DNA of 64,000 nucleotides from contig NZ_CP063845.1 in assembly GCF_021018745.1 (NCBI RefSeq), positions 4,154,001 to 4,218,000 of the forward strand. The letters are read 5' to 3'. Within the stretch, counting starts at the first letter, position 1, and the number at the start of each line of letters is the position of its first letter. The position numbers and the translations under genes were made by a program. Source of the stretch: Gloeobacter morelensis MG652769. Its GTDB lineage: Bacteria; Cyanobacteriota; Cyanobacteriia; Gloeobacterales; Gloeobacteraceae. This document shows positions 35,345 to 44,059 of this stretch, piece by piece. Under the pieces are notes generated by a model that was not told where the DNA came from, searched no databases, and saw nothing but the letters and a program-made list of their open reading frames with translations.

Positions 35345-35855
35345 TAGCTTGTCAGGGCAACTCCGTGCCTACCTTACCTTTTTTCCAAGCGCACCAAAAC
35401 CCGCAAGGGCGAATGGCTTGCAGCGAGGAACCTCGGGCGATATCGCTGCGGGGGTGCAGTGGCTCATATCCGCAGCTCTGCACTCTTTCATTGAATTGAA
35501 AGCACTACGGCAAATTTGAGGTATCGATTGAGCCGCTGGTGCCCCTAAAATCTTGGCAAGAACACTTTTCGGCTACACCAGAAGTGTCGGGTGACAGGAG
35601 AGGAAACTGGAGTCATGGCCCTCTGCACTGCGAAACCGTCACACTTTGTCGACCTAAAATTCATTGACTGCGAAGCCAGATTCGACGTTGGTGTTCTCAA
35701 ATCCACACACCTAAGAAGAAAAAACGGTGGCGGAGAACCCATTACGACACCTAGCGGTGCGCGCCTGGTCGGTTATGTTAACTTCCTAGTGTAGAAGTGG
35801 TATTGTGTGCGACAGGAAAGACGTTGCGTGGGGTAAGGGACCGAGGTACAACTAC
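35345..35855. other. 511-bp region without a confident gene
   Basis: A 59-codon frame (35615-35794, plus) has a GGAG site before its ATG but no recognisable family. The rest should carry promoters for the divergent genes on either side. No hairpin or repeat stood out. Confidence 0.4.
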
Positions 35856-37061
35856 ATGAAGATCTGTATCGTCACACCCTTTGCCCTTTCCAACAGCCAC
35901 GGCACCGGCGTTCAACTCCTCCGATTGTTCGCCTCTGAAGATTACGCCCACCTTTACTGGTCCTCTGCCTCCGGATTTAGCGAGACGGACCAGTCTTTAC
36001 TGCTCGAAGAACAATTCGACTGGTGGCCCCTCTCGCGCGGCAAGGGCCGGCTGGAGCAGGTGATGGGGCTGTTGGGGATGAGTTCGGTCTGGCGGCACAA
36101 CGAACTGATTAGCGCCCAGTACCGGCGGCTGCTGGAGCGGGACTACCGCTGCGACGTCGCCCACGTCGTGGTCATCGACGAGACGAGCGCGCGCAAAGCC
36201 GTTTCGCTATTGGGGGTGCTGGGTTGCCCCTACGTCGTGCATATCATGGACCTGATGCACCCGCGCGGCCTCGACCCCGCTTCGATGAGGGGCTTTGGGC
36301 ACCTGTTCGCCGGGGCGAGCCGGGTACTGGCCCTCAGTGAAAATATCCGCCGGGAGGTGCGCAGGTTCCCCGGCCCTCCCTGTGAGATTTTTCCGATCGT
36401 GCGCAGCCTCGGCCGGGCGGTGCAAAGCCCGCCTGAATCCGGCGGGCCGCTGCGCATCGCCATGGTCGGTTCGCTCTACTATACCGAGGGCCTCAAGTGC
36501 CTGGCGGTGGCCTGGGATGAGTTGTCCCGGCGCTATCCGCGCCTGGAACTGGTCTACGCCGGCCCCGAGGCGCAGATCCGCAACTACCTGCCCGCTCGCC
36601 TCAAGGAGGTCCTGGTTTACCGCGGCTACGTGCCTAACGAAAAAGTCGAATCGATCCTGCTCGATTGCCACCTTGCCTACCTGCCCGGTCCCTGCTGGCC
36701 CGCCGAAAAAGACAAATACAGCAAATATTCGATTCCTTCGCGCCTGACCGACTACCTGATGGCGGGTTTGCCGATCGTGGCCTACCTGGCGGACGGTTCA
36801 GCCACCGAGCAATTTCTCAACCCGCTGATGCCGGAGGCGGTGCGCCGGGCGATGCACCCGGCTGCCTTGATTGAGGCGGTGGCTCACTACGCGGATCAGC
36901 CTATGGTGTGGCGCGCGGCGAGCAACACCGCCCACGCTTTTGCCGCCGGCCAGTGCACCGTCGAAGGGGTGCACGCGGTGCTGGCGGACCGCCTGCAGCA
37001 GGCGGCCGGATTGCCGCGGCCGAATTCGCGTGTGCAGGTGTCGGGGAACTCCGATGGCTAA
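35856..37061 (+). CDS. GT4-type glycosyltransferase
   Basis: 401 residues. Starts MKICIVTPFALSNSHGTGVQLLRLF with the glycine-rich acceptor loop of GT-B enzymes. The C-terminal half has IAMVGSLYYTEGLKCLAVAWDEL, YRGYVPNEKVESILLDCHLAYLPGP and SIPSRLTDYLMAGLPIVAYL. ATG at 35856. It is followed 35 bp later by a gene encoding another glycosyltransferase fused to a methyltransferase; both contain an N-terminal (H)GTGV loop and probably act on the same glycan. Confidence 0.82.
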   Translation: MKICIVTPFALSNSHGTGVQLLRLFASEDYAHLYWSSASGFSETDQSLLLEEQFDWWPLSRGKGRLEQVMGLLGMSSVWRHNELISAQYRRLLERDYRCDVAHVVVIDETSARKAVSLLGVLGCPYVVHIMDLMHPRGLDPASMRGFGHLFAGASRVLALSENIRREVRRFPGPPCEIFPIVRSLGRAVQSPPESGGPLRIAMVGSLYYTEGLKCLAVAWDELSRRYPRLELVYAGPEAQIRNYLPARLKEVLVYRGYVPNEKVESILLDCHLAYLPGPCWPAEKDKYSKYSIPSRLTDYLMAGLPIVAYLADGSATEQFLNPLMPEAVRRAMHPAALIEAVAHYADQPMVWRAASNTAHAFAAGQCTVEGVHAVLADRLQQAAGLPRPNSRVQVSGNSDG

Positions 37062-37096
37062 TCGATTAAGCTCGGACAGACGATGGTTGTACCGCG

Positions 37097-39097
37097 ATGA
37101 CTGCATCGGACCCGCTCAGTAGATTTGTCGAACTCACCGGTGAGACGGCCACGGCGCGCGAGCGCCTGCGCGAACTGTTGGGCAGCCAGATGGTGCTGCC
37201 GGAAGATCCGCCCCCCGAGCAGTTGCGCGCCCTCATCACCCGCGATCTGGCACTGTTGCGCGCAGCCGATGTGGTGATCACCGGTAACGAAGTCAACGAG
37301 CGCCACGGCACCGGCGTGCTGGTGCGGCGCATCTTCGCAGGCTGCCCGAATATCCTCTCGGTGCGCTCGCGCAACGACTACGGCGGCGAGCACGCATTCG
37401 GAGCGGCGAGCACCCTGATCGCCCACAGAGACCCCCGCCGCCATCTGGTGTTCTACAACGTCATCCAGGCCCTGCGCGGCAGTACCGCCGGCCGGGTGGT
37501 GTGCATTCCCTATTACGCGAGCGACGCCCTCACCGCCATCGCCGTCAAAGAGCTGTTCGGCGTGCCGCTTTGCACCTACATCATGGACGACCATACGCTC
37601 TACGGCGACGGCATCCCCGACGGGTTAATGGCGGAGTTGCTCGCCAAGTCGTCTTTGCGCCTGGCTATCTCCCCCGAGATGCGCGCCGCCTACGTCCAGC
37701 GCTACGGCCTCAAGTTCTGGGTGCTGCCGCCGGTGGTGGAGCCGGGCCGGGTGCGCACCCAACCGGAACTGCCCGAGGCGCGGGTGCTGGGCTCTAGGAC
37801 CGGCGTGCTCATCGGCAACGTCTGGGGCGAGCGCTGGCTCGAACGGCTGCGGCGCACAGTGGCAGGCTCCGGGCTCAAGCTCGACTGGTTTGCCAGCCTG
37901 CCACCGTGGCGCAACCTGAGTGCGACCGAACTGGAGCGCGACGGACTGCACCTGCGCGGCTTCGTGCCGGAAAGCGAACTGGCACCGCAACTGTCCAACT
38001 ACCCGTTCGCGGTGCTGCCCTCGGGCACCCTCGATGCCGGTGACGATCAGCAGGCGATTGCCCGGTTGAGCTTGCCTACGCGGGTGCTGTTTTTGATGGC
38101 CGCCTCCGGGATTCCGATTCTGGTGCTGGGCAGCCGCCGCACCGCAGCGGCGGGCTTCGTGCTGCGCACCGGTATCGGAGAGGTCGCCGACTATGAGGCG
38201 GCGAGTTTTCGCCGCGCCGCCGAGCGGTTGTGCGACCCCGCCACCCAGCGCGCCGTGCGCGCGCGGGCTGCCGCCGCCGCCCCCGCCTTTGCCGCCCGGG
38301 AGGTCGGCGCGTGGCTGTTCGAGTCGCTCGAGCGCGGCGAACCCGCCGACGATCGCTTCGAGCGCGCCCTGCCCAGCGCTCCTGAGGATCTGACGCCCTA
38401 TATCGGACCGGCGGTGCCCGAGGGGGTGCAACTGGAGCTGCGCGCCGCCTTCGAGGCGCTGCGCCGACTCGGATCGCGCTTTGTGCCCGATTTTGTCCTG
38501 GATGTGGGCGGTTCGTCGGGGATCTGGTCCCACACTATGCAGCCGCTGTTTCCGAAGGCCCGCTTTGTGCTGGTGGAGCCGCTTTTGGATGAGTACGTCC
38601 GGGCCGGGCGCGATCGGCACATCAAAGCCCACCCCGAATTTGAATGGGTCAAAGCGGCTGCGGCCGAGCGGGAGGGCGAGACGACCCTGCTGGTGGACGG
38701 CGCGCTTTACGGCAGCTCGCTTTTGGATGCAGGGGAGCATCAGACTCGCCGCACCGTTCCGGTCACGACCCTCGATGCCGTCGCCCGCGCCAAGCAACTC
38801 ACCGGCCGCGGCCTGATAAAGCTCGATGTACAGGGGGCCGAGCACCTGGTGCTGGAGGGGGCAGCCGAACTGCTCCGGCGGGTGGACGCCCTGATCATCG
38901 AAACTTCACTTGAAGCGGGGGCTGCGGGCGGCAAGGCCCTGGGCGAGATGCTCCAGATAGTCGAGCAGTTGGGGTTTACCTACGCCGACGATGCCGGGGA
39001 GTGGCGCGCGCCCGCGGACGGCCGGTTGCTGCAAAAAGATATTCTCTTCCTCAGAAAAGCGCTGCCCGCCCGTCCATCCACCGTTGCGAGGAACTGA
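37097..39097 (+). CDS. Fusion of GT4-like glycosyltransferase and FkbM-family methyltransferase
   Basis: 666 residues in two modules. Residues ~50-420 resemble the upstream transferase (GNEVNERHGTGVLVRRIF, GNVWGERWLERLRR, LPTRVLFLMAASGIPILVLGS). Residues ~455-650 are an FkbM methyltransferase: SAM-binding DFVLDVGGSSGIWSHTMQPLFP (near 464-485), then FVLVEPLL, VPVTTLDAV and LIKLDVQGAEHLVLEGA (near 572-590), and a family-like DALIIETSLE. FkbM enzymes O-methylate sugars, so one polypeptide may transfer and then methylate a residue. Four base pairs separate its stop from the next gene. Confidence 0.84.
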   Translation: MTASDPLSRFVELTGETATARERLRELLGSQMVLPEDPPPEQLRALITRDLALLRAADVVITGNEVNERHGTGVLVRRIFAGCPNILSVRSRNDYGGEHAFGAASTLIAHRDPRRHLVFYNVIQALRGSTAGRVVCIPYYASDALTAIAVKELFGVPLCTYIMDDHTLYGDGIPDGLMAELLAKSSLRLAISPEMRAAYVQRYGLKFWVLPPVVEPGRVRTQPELPEARVLGSRTGVLIGNVWGERWLERLRRTVAGSGLKLDWFASLPPWRNLSATELERDGLHLRGFVPESELAPQLSNYPFAVLPSGTLDAGDDQQAIARLSLPTRVLFLMAASGIPILVLGSRRTAAAGFVLRTGIGEVADYEAASFRRAAERLCDPATQRAVRARAAAAAPAFAAREVGAWLFESLERGEPADDRFERALPSAPEDLTPYIGPAVPEGVQLELRAAFEALRRLGSRFVPDFVLDVGGSSGIWSHTMQPLFPKARFVLVEPLLDEYVRAGRDRHIKAHPEFEWVKAAAAEREGETTLLVDGALYGSSLLDAGEHQTRRTVPVTTLDAVARAKQLTGRGLIKLDVQGAEHLVLEGAAELLRRVDALIIETSLEAGAAGGKALGEMLQIVEQLGFTYADDAGEWRAPADGRLLQKDILFLRKALPARPSTVARN

Positions 39098-39100
39098 CAG

Positions 39101-39982
39101 GTGCTCTCTGCGTTGACCGGTCGGGTAAAGCGACTCAAAGATACCTTTTTGGCGTATCTGGAGTTGAGCAACCGCAACCATCTGGCGCTGTTGGATGCCA
39201 CCGCCTACATCATCGAGGTGCTCCAGCTGCAAAACCGCGTCTTTCTAGATGGGCGCGCCGAGCTGAACAGGCAGATGGCCGCTCTGGGCGAGGGCTGTGG
39301 GCGGGGACAAAGCCCAACCCTACCCGGCGATCCGCCGGTACCCATCGTTGTCTGGGACGCGGACGCCCCCGCCACCCCGGAGGCCGGTTTTTTTGCCCAC
39401 CTGGCCGGGGTGTTGCCCAATCGTCGCGCGGTGGCCGTGGGCACTCCGCGCGGCGAGGTGCTCGACTGGTTGCAGGAGGCAGGCTTTGCCGTCACCGCCT
39501 GTTCCGGGGTGCCGGAGGCGACGGCCGCCCTCGCCCAGGGGCAGGGTGAACGACAGGCCTATCCCGCCGCCCTTCCCGGTCGCGCCGGTCTGCAGCACGA
39601 GGGCGGCGGTGTACCCCAACAGACGTCCCTGGTGCACATCGACACGGGCAGCACGCTCTTCGATGTGCTCGCAGTCCTCGAAGAGCAGCGCTGCGCAGTG
39701 ATCTCGGCGGCATGGGCCCCCGGCGTCCCCGGTGATCCGCTTCTCGGGGAACTGGTGGGGCGGATGCGGCGGGGCGGCTATCCGTGGCAGCTGGTGCTCT
39801 ACCGTCTGGAGAGCGGACAGGTTTCTTTTTATTGCAACAGTGCGGCGAGCGTGCCGGGAACCTGGGGGTACGCCTTTTTCTTTGCCGAGCACGAAACTTA
39901 CTGGCAGGCGCGGCGGTGGTGCACCGCGCTGCTGCCGATCACCCACTTCAAAGGCTGGAAAACGGCATCGGAGCGGGGATGA
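39101..39982 (+). CDS. Divergent FkbM-like protein lacking a clear SAM motif
   Basis: 293 residues, GTG start at 39101. The C-terminal part (LVGRMRRGGYPWQLVLYRLESGQVSFYCNSA, WGYAFFFAEHETYWQARRWCTALLP) matches the tail of a class of FkbM-domain proteins in polysaccharide clusters. VHIDTGSTLFDVL near residue 185 sits where those have VDIEGFDL, but the GxG SAM-binding loop is not recognisable. N-terminal residues 1-55 are helical. Possibly an inactive or substrate-binding relative working with the fused FkbM enzyme upstream. Confidence 0.55.
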   Translation: MLSALTGRVKRLKDTFLAYLELSNRNHLALLDATAYIIEVLQLQNRVFLDGRAELNRQMAALGEGCGRGQSPTLPGDPPVPIVVWDADAPATPEAGFFAHLAGVLPNRRAVAVGTPRGEVLDWLQEAGFAVTACSGVPEATAALAQGQGERQAYPAALPGRAGLQHEGGGVPQQTSLVHIDTGSTLFDVLAVLEEQRCAVISAAWAPGVPGDPLLGELVGRMRRGGYPWQLVLYRLESGQVSFYCNSAASVPGTWGYAFFFAEHETYWQARRWCTALLPITHFKGWKTASERG

Positions 39983-40062
39983 AAATGCCCCCATAACTCG
40001 CTGGAAGCAGATGCTGACGCTGCATAGTCAACTGCAGCCAGGTATACAGATAGGTCACGTGT

Positions 40063-40091
40063 TTGACTGCATACATTGCGCATGGTGTAAA
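40063..40091 (+). promoter_or_regulatory. Putative promoter of the BY-kinase/GT4 operon
   Basis: TTGACT at 40063-40068, 17-bp spacer, TGTAAA at 40086-40091, ending 35 bp before the GTG start at 40126. Good -35 and spacing, moderate -10. Confidence 0.5.
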
Positions 40092-40125
40092 TTCTTGGTT
40101 GCAGGTGCGTGTATGAGGAGAGTGC

Positions 40126-42402
40126 GTGGGACTGCGCGAGTACTTGCGGATTTTGAACCGCCACTGGCCCTACGCTGCGGGGACGGCCCTCGCGGTGGTG
40201 ACGGTTGTTACCGTCTGGACTTTTGCGCTGCCACCGGTCTGGGAAGCCCAGGGCCGTTTATTGTTCAAACAAAAAGATACGGCGATTGACAACCCTACAG
40301 CCGTAGGCTTGCGCGGCGCTCTTGGACAGATGGGCTCGGTCGCCTACGGCAATCCCCTCGATACCCAGGCGGAGATCCTCCAATCGCGGCCAGTGGCAGC
40401 CGGGGTGATCCGCGATCTACAACTGGCCGACCCGCGCCAGCCGGGGGAGTTGCTCGGCACCACCGACTTTTTGCGCGCCCTCAAAGTGGAGGCGTTGCGC
40501 CGCACCGACTTATTGGTCATTAAATATCGTGACCGCGACCCGGCTGTGGCCTCAAAGGTGGTTAACACCCTTGCCCGCCATTACATCGACCTCAATATGC
40601 AGCAAAATCGGGCGGAAGCCGCCTCGACCCGCAGCTTCGTCGAAGCGCAGCTGCCGGCGATGGAGCAGCGCCTGCGCGCCTCGGAGCGCAGACTGCGTTC
40701 CTTCAAAGAACAGTACGGCAGCGTTGCCCTAGCCGAGGAGCAACAGGCGGCGGTGCGTCTATTGTCCGAATTTAGAAGCCAGCAGGCCCAGGCTGATGTC
40801 GCCCTTTCGGAGGCCGGGGCGCGGGTGCGGGCGATCGACGCCCGTATGGGCGGTCTTTCTGAACCAGAGGCGCTCGTGGCCGGTGCCCTAAGCGGCAGCG
40901 ACGGGATGCGCGATTTGCGCAAGACCTTGCTTGAGATCGAATCGAAGCTGGCGGTGGCCCGCGCCCAGTACCAGGACAGCTATCCCGAAGTTGAACAACT
41001 CATCAAGCGGCGAGGCGCCCTGCGGGCGCTGCTGGCGAGCGAAGCGGACCGGCTTTTGGGCCGCCGGAGGCTGCCCGATTCGCTGCTCGATGCGCATCTG
41101 GGGACCGGGGGGAGCGAGCCTGCGGCGATCCCCGACGATCTGCCACGCCTCGACGCGGTGCGCCAGCAACTACTCAAAGATCTGATCGCCGCGCGGGTCG
41201 AAGAACTGGCCACCCGCACCCGCACCGAGGCGATCGCCCGGGTGAGTGCCGAGTACGACGCGCGGGTAGCCGCTTTACCCCGGCTGGAGGAGTCCCAGCG
41301 CCAGCTGGCCCGGCAGGTGGAAGCCGACCAGGAAGCCTACCGGCTATTGCAAAAAAAATTCTACGAATACCGGATTCTCGAAGCGCAGAATATCGGCAAC
41401 GCCACGCTCATCGAACCGGCCGAGCTGCCGGAGATCCCAGCCTGGCCGAAGCCGCTGCTCAATCTGGCCGCGGGCGGGGTGCTCGCCCTGATTCTCGGAG
41501 CGCTCGCCGCCTATACGCGCGAATTTTTTGACGACTCGCTGCGCAGCGTCGAGGAAGCGCGGGGGCTTCTGGGCACATCGCTTCTGGGGGGCGTGCCGCG
41601 CTGGAACGCCCAGGGCGGCCGGGGTCCGCTCATTGTGCTTCGCGACCCGCTCTCGCCGGTGAGCGAGGCCTATCGTTCGATCCGTACCCACCTCAAATTT
41701 TTAAGCAGCGAGCGGGGTCTGCGCGCCTTCGTGCTCACCAGCGCCAGCCCCCAGGAGGGAAAGTCGACCACCGCCGCCAATCTTGCGGCGGTAAGCGCCC
41801 AGGCAGGGGCGCGGGTGTTGCTTGTAGACGGCGACCTGCGCAAACCCCGCCAGCATACCCTCTGGGATCTCGACAACCGTCAGGGATTCTCGACGCTGCT
41901 GGTGGGTGAGTCCGACTGGCAAACGGTAGTCCGCCCTACCTCCCAGCCGGGTCTTGCGGTGCTCACCGCCGGACCGCCACCGCCCAACCCGGTGGCCCTG
42001 CTCGAATCGAGGCGGTTGGGCGAACTGCTTGGCCTGTGGAGCGAACAGTTCGACCTTGTCATCTTTGACACCCCGCCGCTCACTGCCGCCTCCGATGCCC
42101 TGGTGCTGGGGGCGCTGGGTGGCGGACTGGTGCTGGTGGTGCGTCCGGGCATCGCCAACAAGCGCGTGCTCGCCAAAGTGCGCGACAGCCTCAAGCGGCC
42201 CGGCATCGAGTTGTTGGGCCACATCGTCAATGGCACGATTGCCGCCAACGAAGGCCACGACGAGTACTACTACTACAACCGCTATGGGGCCGACCCCGCC
42301 CCAGGGCAGTCTGGGGCCGCAGCCCACACCAACGGCAACAGCACCGCCCGCCGTTGGTTCCAATCCCTCTCCACCCGGCGCTCCAGCAAGCCCCGATCCT
42401 GA
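40126..42402 (+). CDS. Wzc-type polysaccharide co-polymerase with BY-kinase domain
   Basis: 758 residues. Two membrane helices (near residues 15-35 and 445-465) bracket a large periplasmic domain with coiled coils (residues ~160-410). The cytoplasmic tyrosine-kinase part has Walker A SPQEGKSTT (near 543-551), Walker A' LLVDGDLRKP (near 566), Walker B DLVIFDTPPL (near 643) and a C-terminal tyrosine cluster EYYYYNRYG (near 714-722) for autophosphorylation. These proteins set the chain length and export of capsule or exopolysaccharide. GTG 40126 is preceded by GAGGAG. A GT4 gene starts 2 bp after its stop. Confidence 0.93.
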   Translation: MGLREYLRILNRHWPYAAGTALAVVTVVTVWTFALPPVWEAQGRLLFKQKDTAIDNPTAVGLRGALGQMGSVAYGNPLDTQAEILQSRPVAAGVIRDLQLADPRQPGELLGTTDFLRALKVEALRRTDLLVIKYRDRDPAVASKVVNTLARHYIDLNMQQNRAEAASTRSFVEAQLPAMEQRLRASERRLRSFKEQYGSVALAEEQQAAVRLLSEFRSQQAQADVALSEAGARVRAIDARMGGLSEPEALVAGALSGSDGMRDLRKTLLEIESKLAVARAQYQDSYPEVEQLIKRRGALRALLASEADRLLGRRRLPDSLLDAHLGTGGSEPAAIPDDLPRLDAVRQQLLKDLIAARVEELATRTRTEAIARVSAEYDARVAALPRLEESQRQLARQVEADQEAYRLLQKKFYEYRILEAQNIGNATLIEPAELPEIPAWPKPLLNLAAGGVLALILGALAAYTREFFDDSLRSVEEARGLLGTSLLGGVPRWNAQGGRGPLIVLRDPLSPVSEAYRSIRTHLKFLSSERGLRAFVLTSASPQEGKSTTAANLAAVSAQAGARVLLVDGDLRKPRQHTLWDLDNRQGFSTLLVGESDWQTVVRPTSQPGLAVLTAGPPPPNPVALLESRRLGELLGLWSEQFDLVIFDTPPLTAASDALVLGALGGGLVLVVRPGIANKRVLAKVRDSLKRPGIELLGHIVNGTIAANEGHDEYYYYNRYGADPAPGQSGAAAHTNGNSTARRWFQSLSTRRSSKPRS

Positions 42403-42404
42403 AG

Positions 42405-43445
42405 ATGTCTGCCATCGCCGTCAACGGCCGGTTCCTGCACAAAGCGCGCATCTGTGGCGTCGAGCGCTACGGCCGGGAGGTGGTTGCCCGGCTGCCGGAG
42501 TACGTGCCGCTCAACGTCCGGCAGCCTGCCCATGGTGCGCTCGCCTACCACCACCTCTGGGAGCAGGCGATTTTGCCCTCGCACCTGGACAAGGGTACGC
42601 TGCTGTTCAATCCCTGCAACCTGGCACCGCTGTGCCATCCGGCCAATGTGATCACGCTGCACGACGCGATTCCTCTGGCCTACCCCCAGTTCTACCGGCC
42701 GGCCTTCAGGCTGTACTACCGGGCGCTCATCCCGACGCTGGCGCGCCGGGCTGTCCATGTGATCACCGTCTCCGAATACTCCCGGCGGCAGATCAGCCGC
42801 TTCACAGGTATCAGCGAAAAAAAAATTACCGTGATCCCCAACGGTGTCAGCCACCGCTTCCACCCCGCCCTACGATCATCAGATTCAGAGCTGTTCGCCC
42901 GATACCGTATCGGGCGCCCCTACATCCTCTATACCGGATCGCTCGAACCGCGTAAAAACGTCGTCGCCCTGCTCAAAGCCTTTGCTTTCGCCCGCGAACA
43001 CCTGGGCCTGGAAGGCTACGAACTGCTGGTGGCAGGTAGCGGTCACCCGATTTTCGCTTCTGCCGGGTTGGGGGCTTCCCCCTGGCCGGATGTACGATTT
43101 TTGGGCTACGTCGATGATGCCGATCTGCCGTCCCTCTACGCCAACGCCGAACTGTTCGTTTATCCGTCACTGTGCGAAGGATTCGGATTGCCGCCTTTGG
43201 AGGCAATGGCAGCCGGGGTGGTAGCCCTGGTCTCCCAGGGATCGGCCCTGGAAGAAATTACCATCGAACCGGAGTTGCGCTTTGCAGCGCACGATTACCA
43301 TGCCCTGGCTGAGAAAATTTGCCATATCCTGGAGCGCCCGTCCCTCAAACTCGCCTACAGTCGCAAGGGCCTGGAGCGGGCGCGTCAATTCAGCTGGCAG
43401 CGGACGGCCGAGCGCACCGCCCAGGTGCTGGCAGCCTACGGCTAA
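42405..43445 (+). CDS. GT4-family (mannosyltransferase-like) glycosyltransferase
   Basis: 346 residues. Classic GT4 signatures: GVERYGREVV near the start, ITLHDAIPLAYPQFY, ITVSEYSRRQISRF then KITVIPNGVSHRF, YTGSLEPRKNVVALLKAF, and the donor-site FVYPSLCEGFGLPPLEAMAAGV (E-x7-E). Cytoplasmic. The ATG at 42405 lies 2 bp after the Wzc stop, so translation is coupled and the enzyme probably builds the polymer whose length the kinase sets. Confidence 0.9.
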   Translation: MSAIAVNGRFLHKARICGVERYGREVVARLPEYVPLNVRQPAHGALAYHHLWEQAILPSHLDKGTLLFNPCNLAPLCHPANVITLHDAIPLAYPQFYRPAFRLYYRALIPTLARRAVHVITVSEYSRRQISRFTGISEKKITVIPNGVSHRFHPALRSSDSELFARYRIGRPYILYTGSLEPRKNVVALLKAFAFAREHLGLEGYELLVAGSGHPIFASAGLGASPWPDVRFLGYVDDADLPSLYANAELFVYPSLCEGFGLPPLEAMAAGVVALVSQGSALEEITIEPELRFAAHDYHALAEKICHILERPSLKLAYSRKGLERARQFSWQRTAERTAQVLAAYG

Positions 43446-43495
43446 ATGTGGCAGCAATGCCAGCAAGCGACTGTCCCGGGTTTACACCTTGGCAA

Positions 43496-43927
43496 TCAGG
43501 CCGTCGTGCGCAACGAGTCCTCTGCTTCCGCGTTGTCGATGCCCCAGAACTGCTCGGTGAGCAGTGGATTTTCTTTATTCCAGTAGAGCAGAGCGACGAT
43601 CAGGGACTGATAACCGATGTTGCGCGCTTCGCCCTCGGCTTTGAGCCAACGCAGCAGATCCGCCGGCATGCGGATGCTGATCAAAAACCGCTGCTGCGGA
43701 TTGGCCGTGGTCAGATCTTCATCGAGCGACGTGCGGGGCGGACGGGCGTGCTTGCGCCACTGCCGTTGATAACGGTAGACCGTGCTGCGGGCAAGGTGGG
43801 TTACTTTCATCAATTCCTCCACCAGTTGCCCGGCATTCATCGGCAGTTGCCCGGCACTCTCCAGTTCGCGCAGAGCGCTCTTGATGCGATCTTGCGTACT
43901 TTCAGTCATGCTTGTCTGGCTCTCCAT
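43496..43927 (-). CDS. HTH plus RHH-like DNA-binding regulator
   Basis: 143 residues. A helix-turn-helix-like segment QLVEELMKVTHLARSTVYRYQRQW (about 35-58) precedes an RHH-like segment FLISIRMPADLLRWLKAEGEARNIGYQSLIVALLYWNKEN (about 84-123). Two DNA-binding folds in one small protein suggest a transcription factor. ATG at 43927 is used; 43909 is an alternative. Two tandem TGTACGAAT repeats one helical turn apart lie 27-45 bp upstream, a likely autoregulatory operator. Convergent with the GT4 gene. Confidence 0.68.
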   Translation of the reverse strand: MESQTSMTESTQDRIKSALRELESAGQLPMNAGQLVEELMKVTHLARSTVYRYQRQWRKHARPPRTSLDEDLTTANPQQRFLISIRMPADLLRWLKAEGEARNIGYQSLIVALLYWNKENPLLTEQFWGIDNAEAEDSLRTTA

Positions 43928-43953
43928 GGGCTTCAAACCTTGCACAGTGCCAG

Positions 43954-43972
43954 TGTACGAATCTGTACGAAT
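43954..43972. promoter_or_regulatory. Tandem TGTACGAAT direct repeats, probable operator
   Basis: Copies at 43954-43962 and 43964-43972, offset by exactly 10 bp, upstream of the leftward HTH-RHH gene. Spacing of one DNA turn is typical of cooperative binding by small repressors. Confidence 0.55.
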
Positions 43973-44059
43973 ACGCCACTTCCATCTTTTGGCGTAAATG
44001 TTGGCATGCGGTAAGTAGATTTGGGGATCAGCTCGGGCAAAGCTTTCCGCTTTGAGTGT

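Noticed and set aside
35615-35794. 59-codon plus-strand frame
   Set aside because: GGAG before the ATG but no recognisable homology; another frame is open on the opposite strand.
37625-38845. 406-codon minus-strand open frame
   Set aside because: Antisense to the GT-FkbM fusion; His/Gln/Arg-biased.
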